A DNA stretch of 64,000 nucleotides from CAWEWH01 sp963812775 (GTDB lineage Bacteria; Pseudomonadota; Alphaproteobacteria; Rhizobiales; Beijerinckiaceae), in the NCBI GenBank assembly GCA_963812775.1, contig CAWEWH010000001.1:372001-436000 (forward strand). Reading direction: 5' to 3'. The notes beneath the pieces were generated by a model. That model searched no databases. It had not been told where the DNA came from and saw nothing but the letters and a program-made list of their open reading frames with translations. Of this stretch, positions 8,217 through 16,415 are shown one piece after another. A program made the position numbers and the translations under genes. Every line of letters begins with the position of its first letter. The stretch's first letter is position 1.

Positions 8217-8939
8217 ATGAAAGTCGCCCCCGCCATGGCCGCGGCGAAGGCTTCGCCGGCAGGTTCCCGCGCCCAAGGCGCCGTCAAGGCCGACGGCTTG
8301 GTCGTCGCCTATCTCGTGGTCATCTTTGTCGCCACCGCCCTGACCGCGCTATTTGCTGCCGCGGCGGTCAATCAGCGCAAGGCCGAGCCAAGCCGCGTCC
8401 GCTTCACGATTGGCGCCACCGCCCTCACCGTACCGAGTGCCTGGTTGCGCCCCGGCATGTCGCGCACCGGCGGCGCCGTCGAGCGCCTCGATCTCGTCAT
8501 CCCCTGGCCGGACGAGCCGGCCGACGGCGAGGCGGACGCCAAGCGCGGCACCGCAGCCATCGAGAAGGTCGTGCTCGTGGCGTTGACCGGCGCCGATGCG
8601 GCACTGGCACCGGCGCAACGGCCGGCGCGCCTTTATTCCCGCTTCCTGACCGCCGAAGTGTGGCCCAATCCGGGCGGCCTGGTCCTGCGCCGCTTCCGCC
8701 AGGGCACGCCCTACGAAGACGAGGAGTTGTATCTGTCGCCGCCGGACGGCCACGCCTTCGCGGCGCGCTGCCCGCGCGGCGTGAGCACCCTCCCCGTGCG
8801 CGAAGGCTGCGTGGCGGAAATTCGGGTTGGTCAGCTCGATGCGCAGCTGCGTTTCGCGCCAGCCCAACTCGTCGCATGGGAACGGCTTGCTGAAGGCGCG
8901 CGCCGCGTCATCGCCAGCATGAGCGTCGCCACCGATTGA
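8217..8939 (+). CDS. Single-pass membrane protein of unknown function
   Basis: 240 residues with one N-terminal membrane segment (about 28-52, LVVAYLVVIFVATALTALFA) and a C-terminal soluble part presumably outside the cytoplasm. The soluble part has several beta-like stretches (FTIGATALTVPSAWLR, LYLSPPDGHAFAARCP) but no motif I recognise. Two cysteines in the C-terminal third (RCPRG and EGCVA) could form a disulfide. It is intact and has normal codon use, so I regard it as a real conserved-hypothetical gene. Confidence 0.7.
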   Translation: MKVAPAMAAAKASPAGSRAQGAVKADGLVVAYLVVIFVATALTALFAAAAVNQRKAEPSRVRFTIGATALTVPSAWLRPGMSRTGGAVERLDLVIPWPDEPADGEADAKRGTAAIEKVVLVALTGADAALAPAQRPARLYSRFLTAEVWPNPGGLVLRRFRQGTPYEDEELYLSPPDGHAFAARCPRGVSTLPVREGCVAEIRVGQLDAQLRFAPAQLVAWERLAEGARRVIASMSVATD

Positions 8940-9145
8940 CACGGCACGCGGAACCGCTGGCGGTGTTCTTCGCGTTCACCTATCCGGACAACGTGGCGAC
9001 CGACCATTGGACGCAGATGCCGGCCAACTGGTCGTCATTGCGCCGGCAGTGGGAATACTCACACGCCGTCAATGCGCTCTTGGCGTTCGCGGCATTCTGC
9101 TTCGCGACGCTGTCCGTGGTTCTGGCGAAACCCGATGCGGCCTAA
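8936..9145 (+). pseudogene. C-terminal remnant of a DUF1772-like membrane protein
   Basis: The stretch WTQMPANWSSLRRQWEYSHA followed by one hydrophobic helix looks like the C-terminal end of DUF1772/anthrone-oxygenase-like membrane proteins, which are normally about 150 residues with four helices. Only the last 60 or so residues remain and the only start is a TTG overlapping the preceding stop codon. I read it as a truncated remnant rather than a gene, although a short translationally coupled protein cannot be excluded. Confidence 0.5.
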
Positions 9146-9354
9146 TCTTGCAGGTCGTCCTGCAGGATCGCCATGTTGAAATTGTACGACTTGTCGCCGT
9201 CCTCGTCGTCCAAGAAGAGCACGCCGATGAATTCCTCGCCGACATAGACTTCGGCGCTGTCGTCCTTGCGCGGCCGCGCCACGACGCGAATGGAATGATT
9301 GGCGAAAGTGCGGCGCAGAAAGCGCTCGATCTTCGCAAGTTCTGACTTGTCCAC
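9142..9354 (-). CDS. DUF3126 family protein
   Basis: 70-residue acidic protein matching the small DUF3126 family restricted to alphaproteobacteria: MDKSELAKIERFLRRTF at the N-terminus, a central EVYVGEEFIGVLFLDDEDGD and a FNMAILQDDL ending. Function unknown. It is downstream of cysE on the same strand (about 125 bp), a common arrangement in Hyphomicrobiales, and is convergent with the DUF1772 remnant, overlapping it by four bases. Confidence 0.9.
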   Translation of the reverse strand: MDKSELAKIERFLRRTFANHSIRVVARPRKDDSAEVYVGEEFIGVLFLDDEDGDKSYNFNMAILQDDLQD

Positions 9355-9478
9355 TCAGCGTCCCTCCCTCGGCGAGGATGACCGCTTGCCACGAAGGGCG
9401 GCGATGGGCAAGGGCCGACCCTGAACGACAGCGCGCGGCGGGCGCGACTGCGCCCGCCCTCTTTCGTGTCGTCTGTCG

Positions 9479-10327
9479 TCAGATGCTGTAGTCGCCGGCG
9501 AGATCGGCGAGAATCTGGTCCATGGTGCGGGCCGGCTCGGCGCAGCCCGCCTCGCCCACCACCCGCGCCGGCACGCCAGCCACCGTCGTGTTGCGCGGCA
9601 CCGGATGCAGCACCACCGAGCCGGCCGCCACGCGGGCGCATTGGCCGACCTCGATGTTGCCGAGAATTTTGGCGCCGACGGAGATGAGCACGCCTTGACG
9701 GATTTTCGGATGCCGGTCGCCGCGCTCCTTTCCCGTGCCGCCGAGCGTCACGCCCTGCAGCATCGAGACATTGTCCTCGACGACCGCGGTGGCGCCGACG
9801 ACGAGCCCCGTGGCGTGATCGAGAAAGATGCCCTTGCCGATGCTGGCGGCCGGATGAATGTCGGTCTGGAACACTTCCGACGAGCGGCTCTGCAGATAGA
9901 GCGCGAAGTCCTGTCGTCCCTTGCTCCACAGCCAATGCGCCAGCCGGTGCGCCTGGATGGCATGGAAGCCCTTGAAATAGAGCAGCGGCTCGATGAAGCG
10001 CAGGCACACCGGATCGCGATCGGCCACCGCCGCAAGGTCAGCCCGGAAGGACTCGCCCATCGAGGGCTCCTCCTCGACGGCCGCCTCGAATGCCTGGGCG
10101 ATGAGCTCGGCCGGCATCACCTCGTGATCAAGCCGCGCCGCGACGCGATGGACGACCGCCGCCTCAAGCGTGTCGTGATTGAGCACCGTCGCCATCACGA
10201 AGGCGGCAAGCTCAGGTTCGCGGCGAACGATTTCGTCGGCCTCGCGCCTGAGATGCGCCCAGACCGGGTCAACCGTCTTCAGTCCGTGCCGGCCACGCTC
10301 GCCCGGCTTCAACTGTCCTGATGCCAT
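9479..10327 (-). CDS. cysE: Serine O-acetyltransferase
   Basis: Transfers acetyl from acetyl-CoA to L-serine, the first step of cysteine synthesis, in the cytoplasm. The 282-residue length and layout fit: an N-terminal alpha-helical SATase domain (about residues 10-130, VWAHLRREADEIVRREPELA), then a left-handed beta-helix of hexapeptide repeats (about 160-265) carrying IHPAASIGKGIFLDHATG and GGTGKERGDRHPKI. The DHATG histidine and the GTGKxxGDRHP loop belong to the serine/CoA site. The ATG at 10327 follows GGGAGGGCAGG. Confidence 0.95.
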   Translation of the reverse strand: MASGQLKPGERGRHGLKTVDPVWAHLRREADEIVRREPELAAFVMATVLNHDTLEAAVVHRVAARLDHEVMPAELIAQAFEAAVEEEPSMGESFRADLAAVADRDPVCLRFIEPLLYFKGFHAIQAHRLAHWLWSKGRQDFALYLQSRSSEVFQTDIHPAASIGKGIFLDHATGLVVGATAVVEDNVSMLQGVTLGGTGKERGDRHPKIRQGVLISVGAKILGNIEVGQCARVAAGSVVLHPVPRNTTVAGVPARVVGEAGCAEPARTMDQILADLAGDYSI

Positions 10328-10494
10328 CCTGCCCTCCCGCGGCTCCCAAGGAGCCGCTCCGTCGCTCGGTCGATGTCTAGCATAGCTAGGACGCTCACTA
10401 GGCCAAATCTAGTCTCTGAAGATGACGTTATGGTTATGGAAGCGATCAATTTTGCGCGCGATCGAGATCTTCGAGAACCAGGACGCGCATCGGC

Positions 10495-10524
10495 AAAAAA
10501 GAGTGGCGGGAATGATCCCGCCAC
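10495..10524 (-). terminator. Rho-independent terminator of the Gly/Tyr-rich gene
   Basis: Perfect 9-bp stem (10503-10511 with 10516-10524, four-base loop) followed on the minus strand by CTCTTTTTT. It lies 28 bp downstream of the stop of the gene at 10552-10911 and before the cysE promoter region. Confidence 0.85.
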
Positions 10525-10551
10525 TGTCTCCAAGCTCGCTTCGATGGCCGG

Positions 10552-10911
10552 CTACCACCAGGGGCTATAGTAGCCCGTGTAAACCGGGCCGCCCCAGCGA
10601 TAGCCGTACGGGTAACCGTAGGCGGGGTAGCCGTAATAATACGGATAGCTCCCGGCGATGGCGGCGCCTGTCAGCGCACCGAACGCCAGGCCGGCGATCG
10701 CGGCACCGGGATTGTAGTGACGCCGCGCATAGTAGCGCCGCGGCGCGTAGGCATAGCGATAGCCATAACGCGGATAGTGGCGATAGCCGGCGTAGGTGTA
10801 GCCCGGCCCACCCCACCCATATTGCGCCTGGGCGCTCGACGACGCAAAGCTCGAGCCCGCAATGGTGAGGGCGGCGAGCACGCCCGCTGTTGCTGTCCTT
10901 GGAAATGCCAT
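10552..10911 (-). CDS. Secreted Gly/Tyr-rich small protein
   Basis: 119 residues with a signal peptide (about 1-29, cleavage after SSAQA). The mature part is extremely rich in Tyr, Gly, Arg and Pro (YRHYPRYGYRYAYAPRRYYA, then YPYYYGYPAYGYPYGYRWGG) around a glycine-zipper-like hydrophobic centre AAIAGLAFGALTGAAIAG. Such proteins are frequent in Hyphomicrobiales and are presumed envelope or outer-membrane associated, without proven function. GGAGA lies just upstream of the start, and the gene has its own terminator. Confidence 0.8.
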   Translation of the reverse strand: MAFPRTATAGVLAALTIAGSSFASSSAQAQYGWGGPGYTYAGYRHYPRYGYRYAYAPRRYYARRHYNPGAAIAGLAFGALTGAAIAGSYPYYYGYPAYGYPYGYRWGGPVYTGYYSPWW

Positions 10912-11092
10912 TGGTCTCCTCCGATTGGATTCTCACGCGTGCCGGGATGGGCCCGGCCCTCGCGGAGGGTCTTCGGAAAAACCCGTAGCGTTGCATTGGA
11001 GTTCCGGTGTTAACGGCCAACACGTGCCGCTAAGGTCACGCTCGCCCCGCCCCATCGGAAGCCAATAGGTTCACCTGCGGGGCGTTCGACGC

Positions 11093-11857
11093 CTATGACC
11101 GACGCTTCAGGAAATCCAGCGCGCCTTGTTTGTGCACCTTGTCGCCGACCGCGAGATTGTGGTCGCGCCCGGGGATCTCCAGCACCTCGGCATTGCGCAT
11201 CAGCGCGGCAAGCTCATGCGGCGGCCCGGCCACCGTGTCATTGGTGCCGACCGCGATCAGGGTTGGCGCGCCGATCTGCGCGACTTCGTCCCGTGTCAGC
11301 GTCTGGCGCGACCCGCGGATACAAGCCGCAAGGGCCTTCAAGTCGCTCTTGGTTTGTTCGGCGAAGGCGCGGAACATGCGCTGCATCGGATCGCGGAGCG
11401 CCTCGAGGGATGCCGCCTCCATGGCGTCGGCGATGCCGGCCGGCAGCCCCGCCCCTTCCACGAGGCGGATGCCGATGCCGCCCAGCATGAGCGAGCGGGC
11501 GCGCGCCGGATGGCGCAATCCGAGCCACGCGGCGATGCGCGCCCCCATGGAATAGCCCATGACGTCGGCCTGTTCGATGCCGAGGTGGTCGAGCAGACCT
11601 CGCGCGTCCTCGGCCACGAGGTCCATCGTGTAGGCGGCGGGATCGTAGGGCTTGTCGCTTTCGCCGTGGCCGCGATTGTCGAGGGCGATGACCCGGAAGC
11701 CGGCACGGCCGAGCGTCGTCGTCCACGACGGATAGACCCAGTTCACACGATGGTTGGACGCAAAGCCATGGATAACGAGGATGGGGTCGCCGCGCCCTGT
11801 CGGCGGCGGCAGATCGACATAGGCGATGCGCACGCCGTTCGATGTGAAGCTGTCCAT
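11093..11857 (-). CDS. Alpha/beta fold hydrolase
   Basis: 254-residue single-domain hydrolase. HGFASNHRVNW carries the oxyanion-hole region, GYSMGARIAAW the Ser nucleophile elbow (about residue 100), and GRDHNLAVGD the catalytic His near the C-terminus; the acid is probably the Asp in AVGTNDTVAG. The family includes esterases, haloperoxidase-like enzymes and dienelactone-type hydrolases, so the substrate cannot be specified. No signal peptide, and transcribed alone. Confidence 0.9.
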   Translation of the reverse strand: MDSFTSNGVRIAYVDLPPPTGRGDPILVIHGFASNHRVNWVYPSWTTTLGRAGFRVIALDNRGHGESDKPYDPAAYTMDLVAEDARGLLDHLGIEQADVMGYSMGARIAAWLGLRHPARARSLMLGGIGIRLVEGAGLPAGIADAMEAASLEALRDPMQRMFRAFAEQTKSDLKALAACIRGSRQTLTRDEVAQIGAPTLIAVGTNDTVAGPPHELAALMRNAEVLEIPGRDHNLAVGDKVHKQGALDFLKRRS

Positions 11858-12214
11858 GGCCGTTGCTAGCGCATCATTCAGTCGTTTGCGCGGTTGGCAT
11901 CAGATCGCGCGCAAGGCTGGCCCTGCCTGAAGATCAAAAATTCCCGCCGGGCCTCTTGCCATTTTGCCGCACTTGGAGTATCGCCTGCGCCCTCGCGCAA
12001 CACCAACTCGGGAGACGTGCATGCTCATTATTGCCTTTGCCGCCCGAGTGTCCGGAAGCCGCTACCGTTAGATCGGCCGCTTCCGGGAAGCGACTCTCAC
12101 TGTCGCCCCGCGTTTCTCTCATTCGCTGACACCCGCTGCGTCCGACGCTTTTGAGCGTCCGTCGCCGCACCAGACCGAGGACCGGCCTCGCTATCGCGCG
12201 GCTGGGATTGCGCC
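11858..12214. other. Intergenic region between divergent hydrolase and ABC exporter
   Basis: I see no gene here. It is the shared upstream region of two divergent genes; no repeat or strong promoter stands out by eye. Confidence 0.5.
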
Positions 12215-14038
12215 ATGAACGCCCGACCTATGACGACACCCGAGCCTGAGCGAGCTCCAAATCCGCTCCGCGATACTGTGACTTTCGTGTTCGGCCACTG
12301 GGGCCGGCAACGGCTGCTGGCCGCCATGCTTGTCATCGGCATCGCCGTGCAGACCGTCGCCGAGATCCTGTCGCCCGTCTTCGCCGGGCATCTCATCGAT
12401 GCCATCGCGTCGGCCACGACCGACCGCAACGCCGGCCTGGAGGCGGCGCTCCATGCGCTCGCCGCCATCACGGGGCTCAGCCTCTTCGTGCTCGTTGCCC
12501 GACATTTCCTGTTCAACGCCCTCGTCGTGTTCACGCTCAACATGATGGGCACGATCGCGCGGGAGGCTTTCTGGCGCGTGCAGCGCTTCTCTACCGACTG
12601 GCACGCCAACGCCTTCGCCGGCTCCACCGTGCGCAAGATCAGCCGCGGCATGTGGGCGCTCGACCTCCTCAACGACACCCTCATCCTGGCGCTGTGGCCT
12701 TCGGCCCTGGTGCTCGTCTTCGCCACGGCCCTTTTCGCGTGGCGCTGGCCGGTGATGGGCCTCGTGGTGGCGGTCGGCAGCCTGATCTACATCGCCGTCA
12801 CCACGGCGCTGGCGCTGCGCTACGTGGCGCCCATGGCGCGTGTCTCCAACCGCTGGGACAGCCGCCTCGGCGGCGTGCTGGCCGACGCCATCGGCTGCAA
12901 TGTCGTGGTCAAGGCATTTTCCGGCGAGGGCCGCGAGGACCGGCGCATCGCCCGCGTCGTCGCGCGCTGGAAGGGGCGCACCGCCGTCACCTGGAACCGC
13001 GCCACCATCAACGGCACCGTGCAGAACGTCATGATGATGCTGCTGCGGCTCGCGGTGCTCGGCCTCGCCATCCACCTGTGGTGGCAGGGCTCGGCGACGC
13101 CCGGCGACGTGACCTATGTGCTCACCACTTACACGGTGGTGAGCGGCTATCTGCGCGACGTGGGCATGCACATCCGCAACTTCCAGCGTTCCGTCAACGA
13201 CCTGGAAGAGCTGGTGGAGGTCCACGCCGAGCCGCTCGGCGTCGAGGACCGCGCTGCCGCGCGGCCGATCGCCGTTGAGCGCGGCCGCATCGACTTCGAC
13301 AACGTCACCTTCCGCTACCCGGCGCACGGACGGCGCGTCTACGAGCGCCTGACGCTGACCATCAAGGCGGGCGAGCGCGTCGGGCTCGTTGGCCATTCCG
13401 GCTCCGGCAAAACGACGTTCGTCAAGCTGGTGCAGCGGCTTTACGATATCGACGGCGGGCGTGTCCTCATCGACGGCCAGAACATCGCCGATGCGACGCA
13501 GGAGAGCTTGCGTCGGCAGATCGCCATCGTGCAGCAGGAGCCGATCCTGTTCCACCGCTCGCTGGCCGAGAACATCGCCTATAGCCGGCCAAGCGCCACG
13601 ATGGCTGAGATCGAGGAGGCGGCGCGGCTCGCGCACGCGCACGCCTTCATCGGGACGCTGCCGGCCGGCTACGCGACGCTGGTCGGCGAACGCGGCATCA
13701 AGCTGTCGGGCGGCGAACGCCAGCGCGTTGCGCTGGCCCGCGCCTTCCTGGCCAATGCGCCGATCCTCATCCTCGACGAGGCGACATCGAGCCTCGACAG
13801 CGAGTCTGAAGCGCTGGTCCAGGACGCCATGGCGCGGCTGATGCGAGGCCGCACCACGCTCGTCATCGCGCACCGGCTGTCGACGGTGCGCACCCTCGAC
13901 CGCATCCTCGTCTTCGAGGCGGGGCGCATCGTCGAGGACGGCGGCCACCACGAGCTGCTGTCGCGGGAGGCGAGCATCTACCGCCGCCTCGTCGAGCAGC
14001 AGGCCATGGGCGCCATGGCGACGTTGCAGGTGGCATAA
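12215..14038 (+). CDS. ABC exporter, fused membrane and ATPase domains
   Basis: 607-residue half-transporter of the ABCB/MsbA type: six-helix membrane domain over residues 20-330, nucleotide-binding domain 345-600. Walker A is GHSGSGKTT (about residue 393), the Q-loop lies in IAIVQQEPILFH, the signature is LSGGERQR (about 497), Walker B is ILILDEATSSLD (about 519), and the switch His is in VIAHRLST (about 551). All are intact, so it should work as an ATP-driven homodimeric exporter in the inner membrane. Substrate unknown. A second in-frame ATG five codons in is an equally good start. Confidence 0.92.
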   Translation: MNARPMTTPEPERAPNPLRDTVTFVFGHWGRQRLLAAMLVIGIAVQTVAEILSPVFAGHLIDAIASATTDRNAGLEAALHALAAITGLSLFVLVARHFLFNALVVFTLNMMGTIAREAFWRVQRFSTDWHANAFAGSTVRKISRGMWALDLLNDTLILALWPSALVLVFATALFAWRWPVMGLVVAVGSLIYIAVTTALALRYVAPMARVSNRWDSRLGGVLADAIGCNVVVKAFSGEGREDRRIARVVARWKGRTAVTWNRATINGTVQNVMMMLLRLAVLGLAIHLWWQGSATPGDVTYVLTTYTVVSGYLRDVGMHIRNFQRSVNDLEELVEVHAEPLGVEDRAAARPIAVERGRIDFDNVTFRYPAHGRRVYERLTLTIKAGERVGLVGHSGSGKTTFVKLVQRLYDIDGGRVLIDGQNIADATQESLRRQIAIVQQEPILFHRSLAENIAYSRPSATMAEIEEAARLAHAHAFIGTLPAGYATLVGERGIKLSGGERQRVALARAFLANAPILILDEATSSLDSESEALVQDAMARLMRGRTTLVIAHRLSTVRTLDRILVFEAGRIVEDGGHHELLSREASIYRRLVEQQAMGAMATLQVA

Positions 14039-14144
14039 GGCACGACGGCGGCGCGTTCGCCCCCCTCGCGGGAGCGGCGAACGCGCCAACGCGCGGGACG
14101 GGCATCCACGAGGGTCGCGGCGACCCCGACCAGAGGAGGTTGCC

Positions 14145-14413
14145 ATGTGCAACGACCACGAGACCAAGTTCGACGAGCTGTCGTGCTTTCGAGGTGACGC
14201 GTAAGCGGCGCAAGTCCTTCCCGTCGGAGACGCACGTGAAGCGCGGCCACCGCTTCGTGCATGGCGAGGTGGAGCTCGTGGAGAAGCTCGGGCGCCGGGA
14301 TCTCTGCCCCTGCGGCTCGGGACGGAGATTTCAAGGCGTGCTGCATGGCCTCGGGACGCCATGACGGCACCAACCGCAAGCACTACTTTCAGGGACTAAG
14401 CCTTGCTGGCTGA
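14145..14413 (+). pseudogene. Small SEC-C zinc-binding protein, split by two frameshifts
   Basis: A strong ribosome binding site (GAGGAGGT) precedes the ATG at 14145. The reading goes MCNDHETKFDELSCF, shifts frame near 14190 to EVTRKRRKSFPSETHVKRG and LCPCGSGRR, then shifts again near 14330 to FKACCMASGRHDGTNRKH, ending at 14413. The recombined protein of about 88 residues has the SEC-C zinc motif CPCGSGRRFKACC at its end. Each repair needs one base removed. SEC-C tails bind zinc and, in SecA, contact SecB; free-standing small versions have no known role. Confidence 0.65.
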
Positions 14414-14541
14414 GGTCTTGCCTCCGCGACGCCGCGCAAAGTGCCAAGGCGACCTCCGCGGTCATTCCGGCCGCGGAGGTCGTCTGGCCCTCCCCTCGCC
14501 GGCCGCCCGGCGATAGACTGCGGCAAACCGGGAGGTCGCCG

Positions 14542-16044
14542 ATGAACCAGCACGCCGAAGTGACGATCCGCGAGCGCGTCAAGCTGCCGCCCGCCGCCAC
14601 GATGATCGAGAGCTATTACGGCCCGGCGCTCGACTTTGCGCTGCGCCATACCTTTGGGCACGAATTGTGGGTGCACGTGGCGCACGTGCTGATGCTGGAG
14701 GCGCAGGGCATCATCGCCAAGGCCGACCGCGACGCTATCTGTCGCGTGCTGCTCGATCTCGAGACCAAGGGGCCGGGCGCACTGAAGCCCGACGGCAGCC
14801 TCGAGGATCTCTACTCCTACCTCGAGCGCCACGTCACCACGACGCTCGGCCCCGAGGTCGGTGGCCGCATGCACACCGGGCGCAGCCGCAACGATCTCCA
14901 CGTCACCGTCTGGCGCATGGCGCTGCGCACCGTCATGGCGCAAGTTCTCGACGAGCTCGTGGCGCTGCGCCGGGTGCTCATCGATCTCGCCGACACCCAC
15001 GTCCTCACCGTGATGCCGGGCTACACGCACTGGCAGCACGCCCAGCCGGTATCGCTCGGCTACTACTACCTCGCCTTCGCGGATGCGCTGGAGCGCGACT
15101 TCGCGCGCCTGACCGCGGCCTTCGAGCGTACCAACCGCTCGCCACTCGGTGCCGGCGCGCTGACCACGACCTCCTTCCCCATCGATCGCGCGGCCACCGC
15201 CACGTCGCTCGGCTTCGACGGCCTCGTCGAGGTCGCCTACGACGCGGTCGCGAGCCGCGACGACGCACACGAGACGGCCGCGGCCCTCGCCATCCTGGCC
15301 ACCAACCTGTCGCGGCTCGCCGTCGACCTGCAGGCCTGGACCACCATGGAATACGCCTTCATGGAGCTCGGCGACCAGCACTCCGCGGTGAGCAGCATCA
15401 TGCCGCAGAAGAAGAACCCCTCCTGCCTCGAACATATGAAGGCCGCCGCCGCCAAGGTGACGGGGGCGTTGACAGCGGCGCTCAGCGCCACAAAGAACAC
15501 AGCCTTCGCCGACGTGAGTGACGGCGTCACCGGGGTGAACGAGCCCGTCATCAACGCCGCCGTCACGACCGGCCGCGTGCTTGCCGTGACGGCCGACGTG
15601 CTGAAGGCCATCACCGTGTTCCCCGATCGCATGCGGCGCTTCGCCGAGGTCGGGTTCGGCACGGCGACTGAGCTTGCCGACGTGATCGTGCGCGAGACCG
15701 GCTTGTCGTTCCGCATGGCCCACAACATCGTGGCCGTGGTGGTGGCCGACGCCATCAAGGCCGGCAAGACTGCCGACCTGATCACCGCCGATGATCTCGT
15801 CGAGGCCGGCGCAAGCCTGTTCGGCCGAACCCTCACCCTCGACCATGCCGCCATCGCCGCCGCCCTCGACCCGGAGGAGAATTTGCGCCGGCGCACCATC
15901 GTGGGCGGGCCGGCCCCTGCCAACATGGCCGCCATGCTCGCCGAGCGCCGCGTGCGGGTGGGCAACGATGCCATTGCGGCAATTCAGCGGGCCGACGCAC
16001 TTCAGGCGCGGCGCGCGGAGCTGTTTCGCCGCGCTGCCGCCTAA
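14542..16044 (+). CDS. Argininosuccinate lyase-like protein of the fumarase/aspartase superfamily
   Basis: 500 residues. The superfamily signature is SSIMPQKKNP near residue 285, and HTGRSRNDLH (about 111) and GYTHWQHAQPVS (about 158) match ArgH. Differences from housekeeping ArgH are clear: the usual N-terminal LWGGRF segment is absent, replaced by RERVKLPPAATMIESYYG, the glycine before SSIMPQKKNP is valine, and the protein is 30-40 residues longer. It may cleave a different succinyl- or fumaryl-type adduct. No arginine gene is nearby. GGGAGGT precedes the ATG. Confidence 0.85.
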   Translation: MNQHAEVTIRERVKLPPAATMIESYYGPALDFALRHTFGHELWVHVAHVLMLEAQGIIAKADRDAICRVLLDLETKGPGALKPDGSLEDLYSYLERHVTTTLGPEVGGRMHTGRSRNDLHVTVWRMALRTVMAQVLDELVALRRVLIDLADTHVLTVMPGYTHWQHAQPVSLGYYYLAFADALERDFARLTAAFERTNRSPLGAGALTTTSFPIDRAATATSLGFDGLVEVAYDAVASRDDAHETAAALAILATNLSRLAVDLQAWTTMEYAFMELGDQHSAVSSIMPQKKNPSCLEHMKAAAAKVTGALTAALSATKNTAFADVSDGVTGVNEPVINAAVTTGRVLAVTADVLKAITVFPDRMRRFAEVGFGTATELADVIVRETGLSFRMAHNIVAVVVADAIKAGKTADLITADDLVEAGASLFGRTLTLDHAAIAAALDPEENLRRRTIVGGPAPANMAAMLAERRVRVGNDAIAAIQRADALQARRAELFRRAAA

Positions 16045-16058
16045 GGCTCTATGTTTTT

Positions 16059-16114
16059 GATTTGGCGCATGATCTTGCCCGAAAACCGCTGACACTTTTC
16101 GGCATCATGCGCTA
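16059..16114. repeat. 56-bp palindromic intergenic repeat, copy A
   Basis: Fifty-two of 56 bases match the copy at 20031-20086. Its outer arms (GGCGCATGAT and ATCATGCGC) are complementary and an inner pair (CCCGAAAA / TTTTCGG) adds a second stem, so the element folds as a long imperfect hairpin. It lies just upstream of the zinc-finger gene start. REP-like elements of this kind are widespread in Bradyrhizobium relatives. Confidence 0.85.
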
Positions 16115-16151
16115 TGGTGCCGCCGCTTCGACGCCAGGGAACGAGGACGAG

Positions 16152-16400
16152 ATGGCCGACCACGCCGTGCCGCATTTCCACAACGAGCCGGGGGTGCGCT
16201 CCATCCGCGTCGGCGCCAAGGAATTCATGTGCATCGGCGCCCTGCCGCCCCTCGATCATCCGCACATCTTCATCGACATGGGCGATGCCGACGAGGCGGT
16301 GTGCGGCTATTGCTCGACGCTCTTCAAGTACGACGCGAGCCTCCCCGGCACCGCCTGCGATCCGGCCGGGTGCCTGTGGCACGAGGCGCGGGCGGCGTGA
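16152..16400 (+). CDS. Zinc-finger domain-containing protein (zf-CHCC type)
   Basis: 82-residue protein with a Cys/His cluster fitting the CHCC zinc finger found in NDUFS6-like complex I accessory subunits and their bacterial relatives: FMCIGALPPLDHPHIFIDMG leads into VCGYCSTLFKYD, then a C-terminal ACDPAGCLWHE. I start it at 16152, where GGAACGAGGACGAG precedes ATG; the longer open frame would run through the palindromic repeat. The stop is 16 bp before the next gene, so the two are probably co-transcribed. Confidence 0.85.
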   Translation: MADHAVPHFHNEPGVRSIRVGAKEFMCIGALPPLDHPHIFIDMGDADEAVCGYCSTLFKYDASLPGTACDPAGCLWHEARAA

Positions 16401-16415
16401 GCCGCTCCTGCACGC

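Noticed and set aside
12191..14383. Very long minus-strand open frame of 730 codons
   Set aside because: It is the antisense of the ABC exporter gene. High GC produces long shadow frames; its translation is low complexity and has no motif.
14389..16095. Long minus-strand open frame of 568 codons opposite the ArgH-like gene
   Set aside because: Antisense shadow with His/Gly/Arg-rich low-complexity translation; the plus strand encodes a clear lyase.
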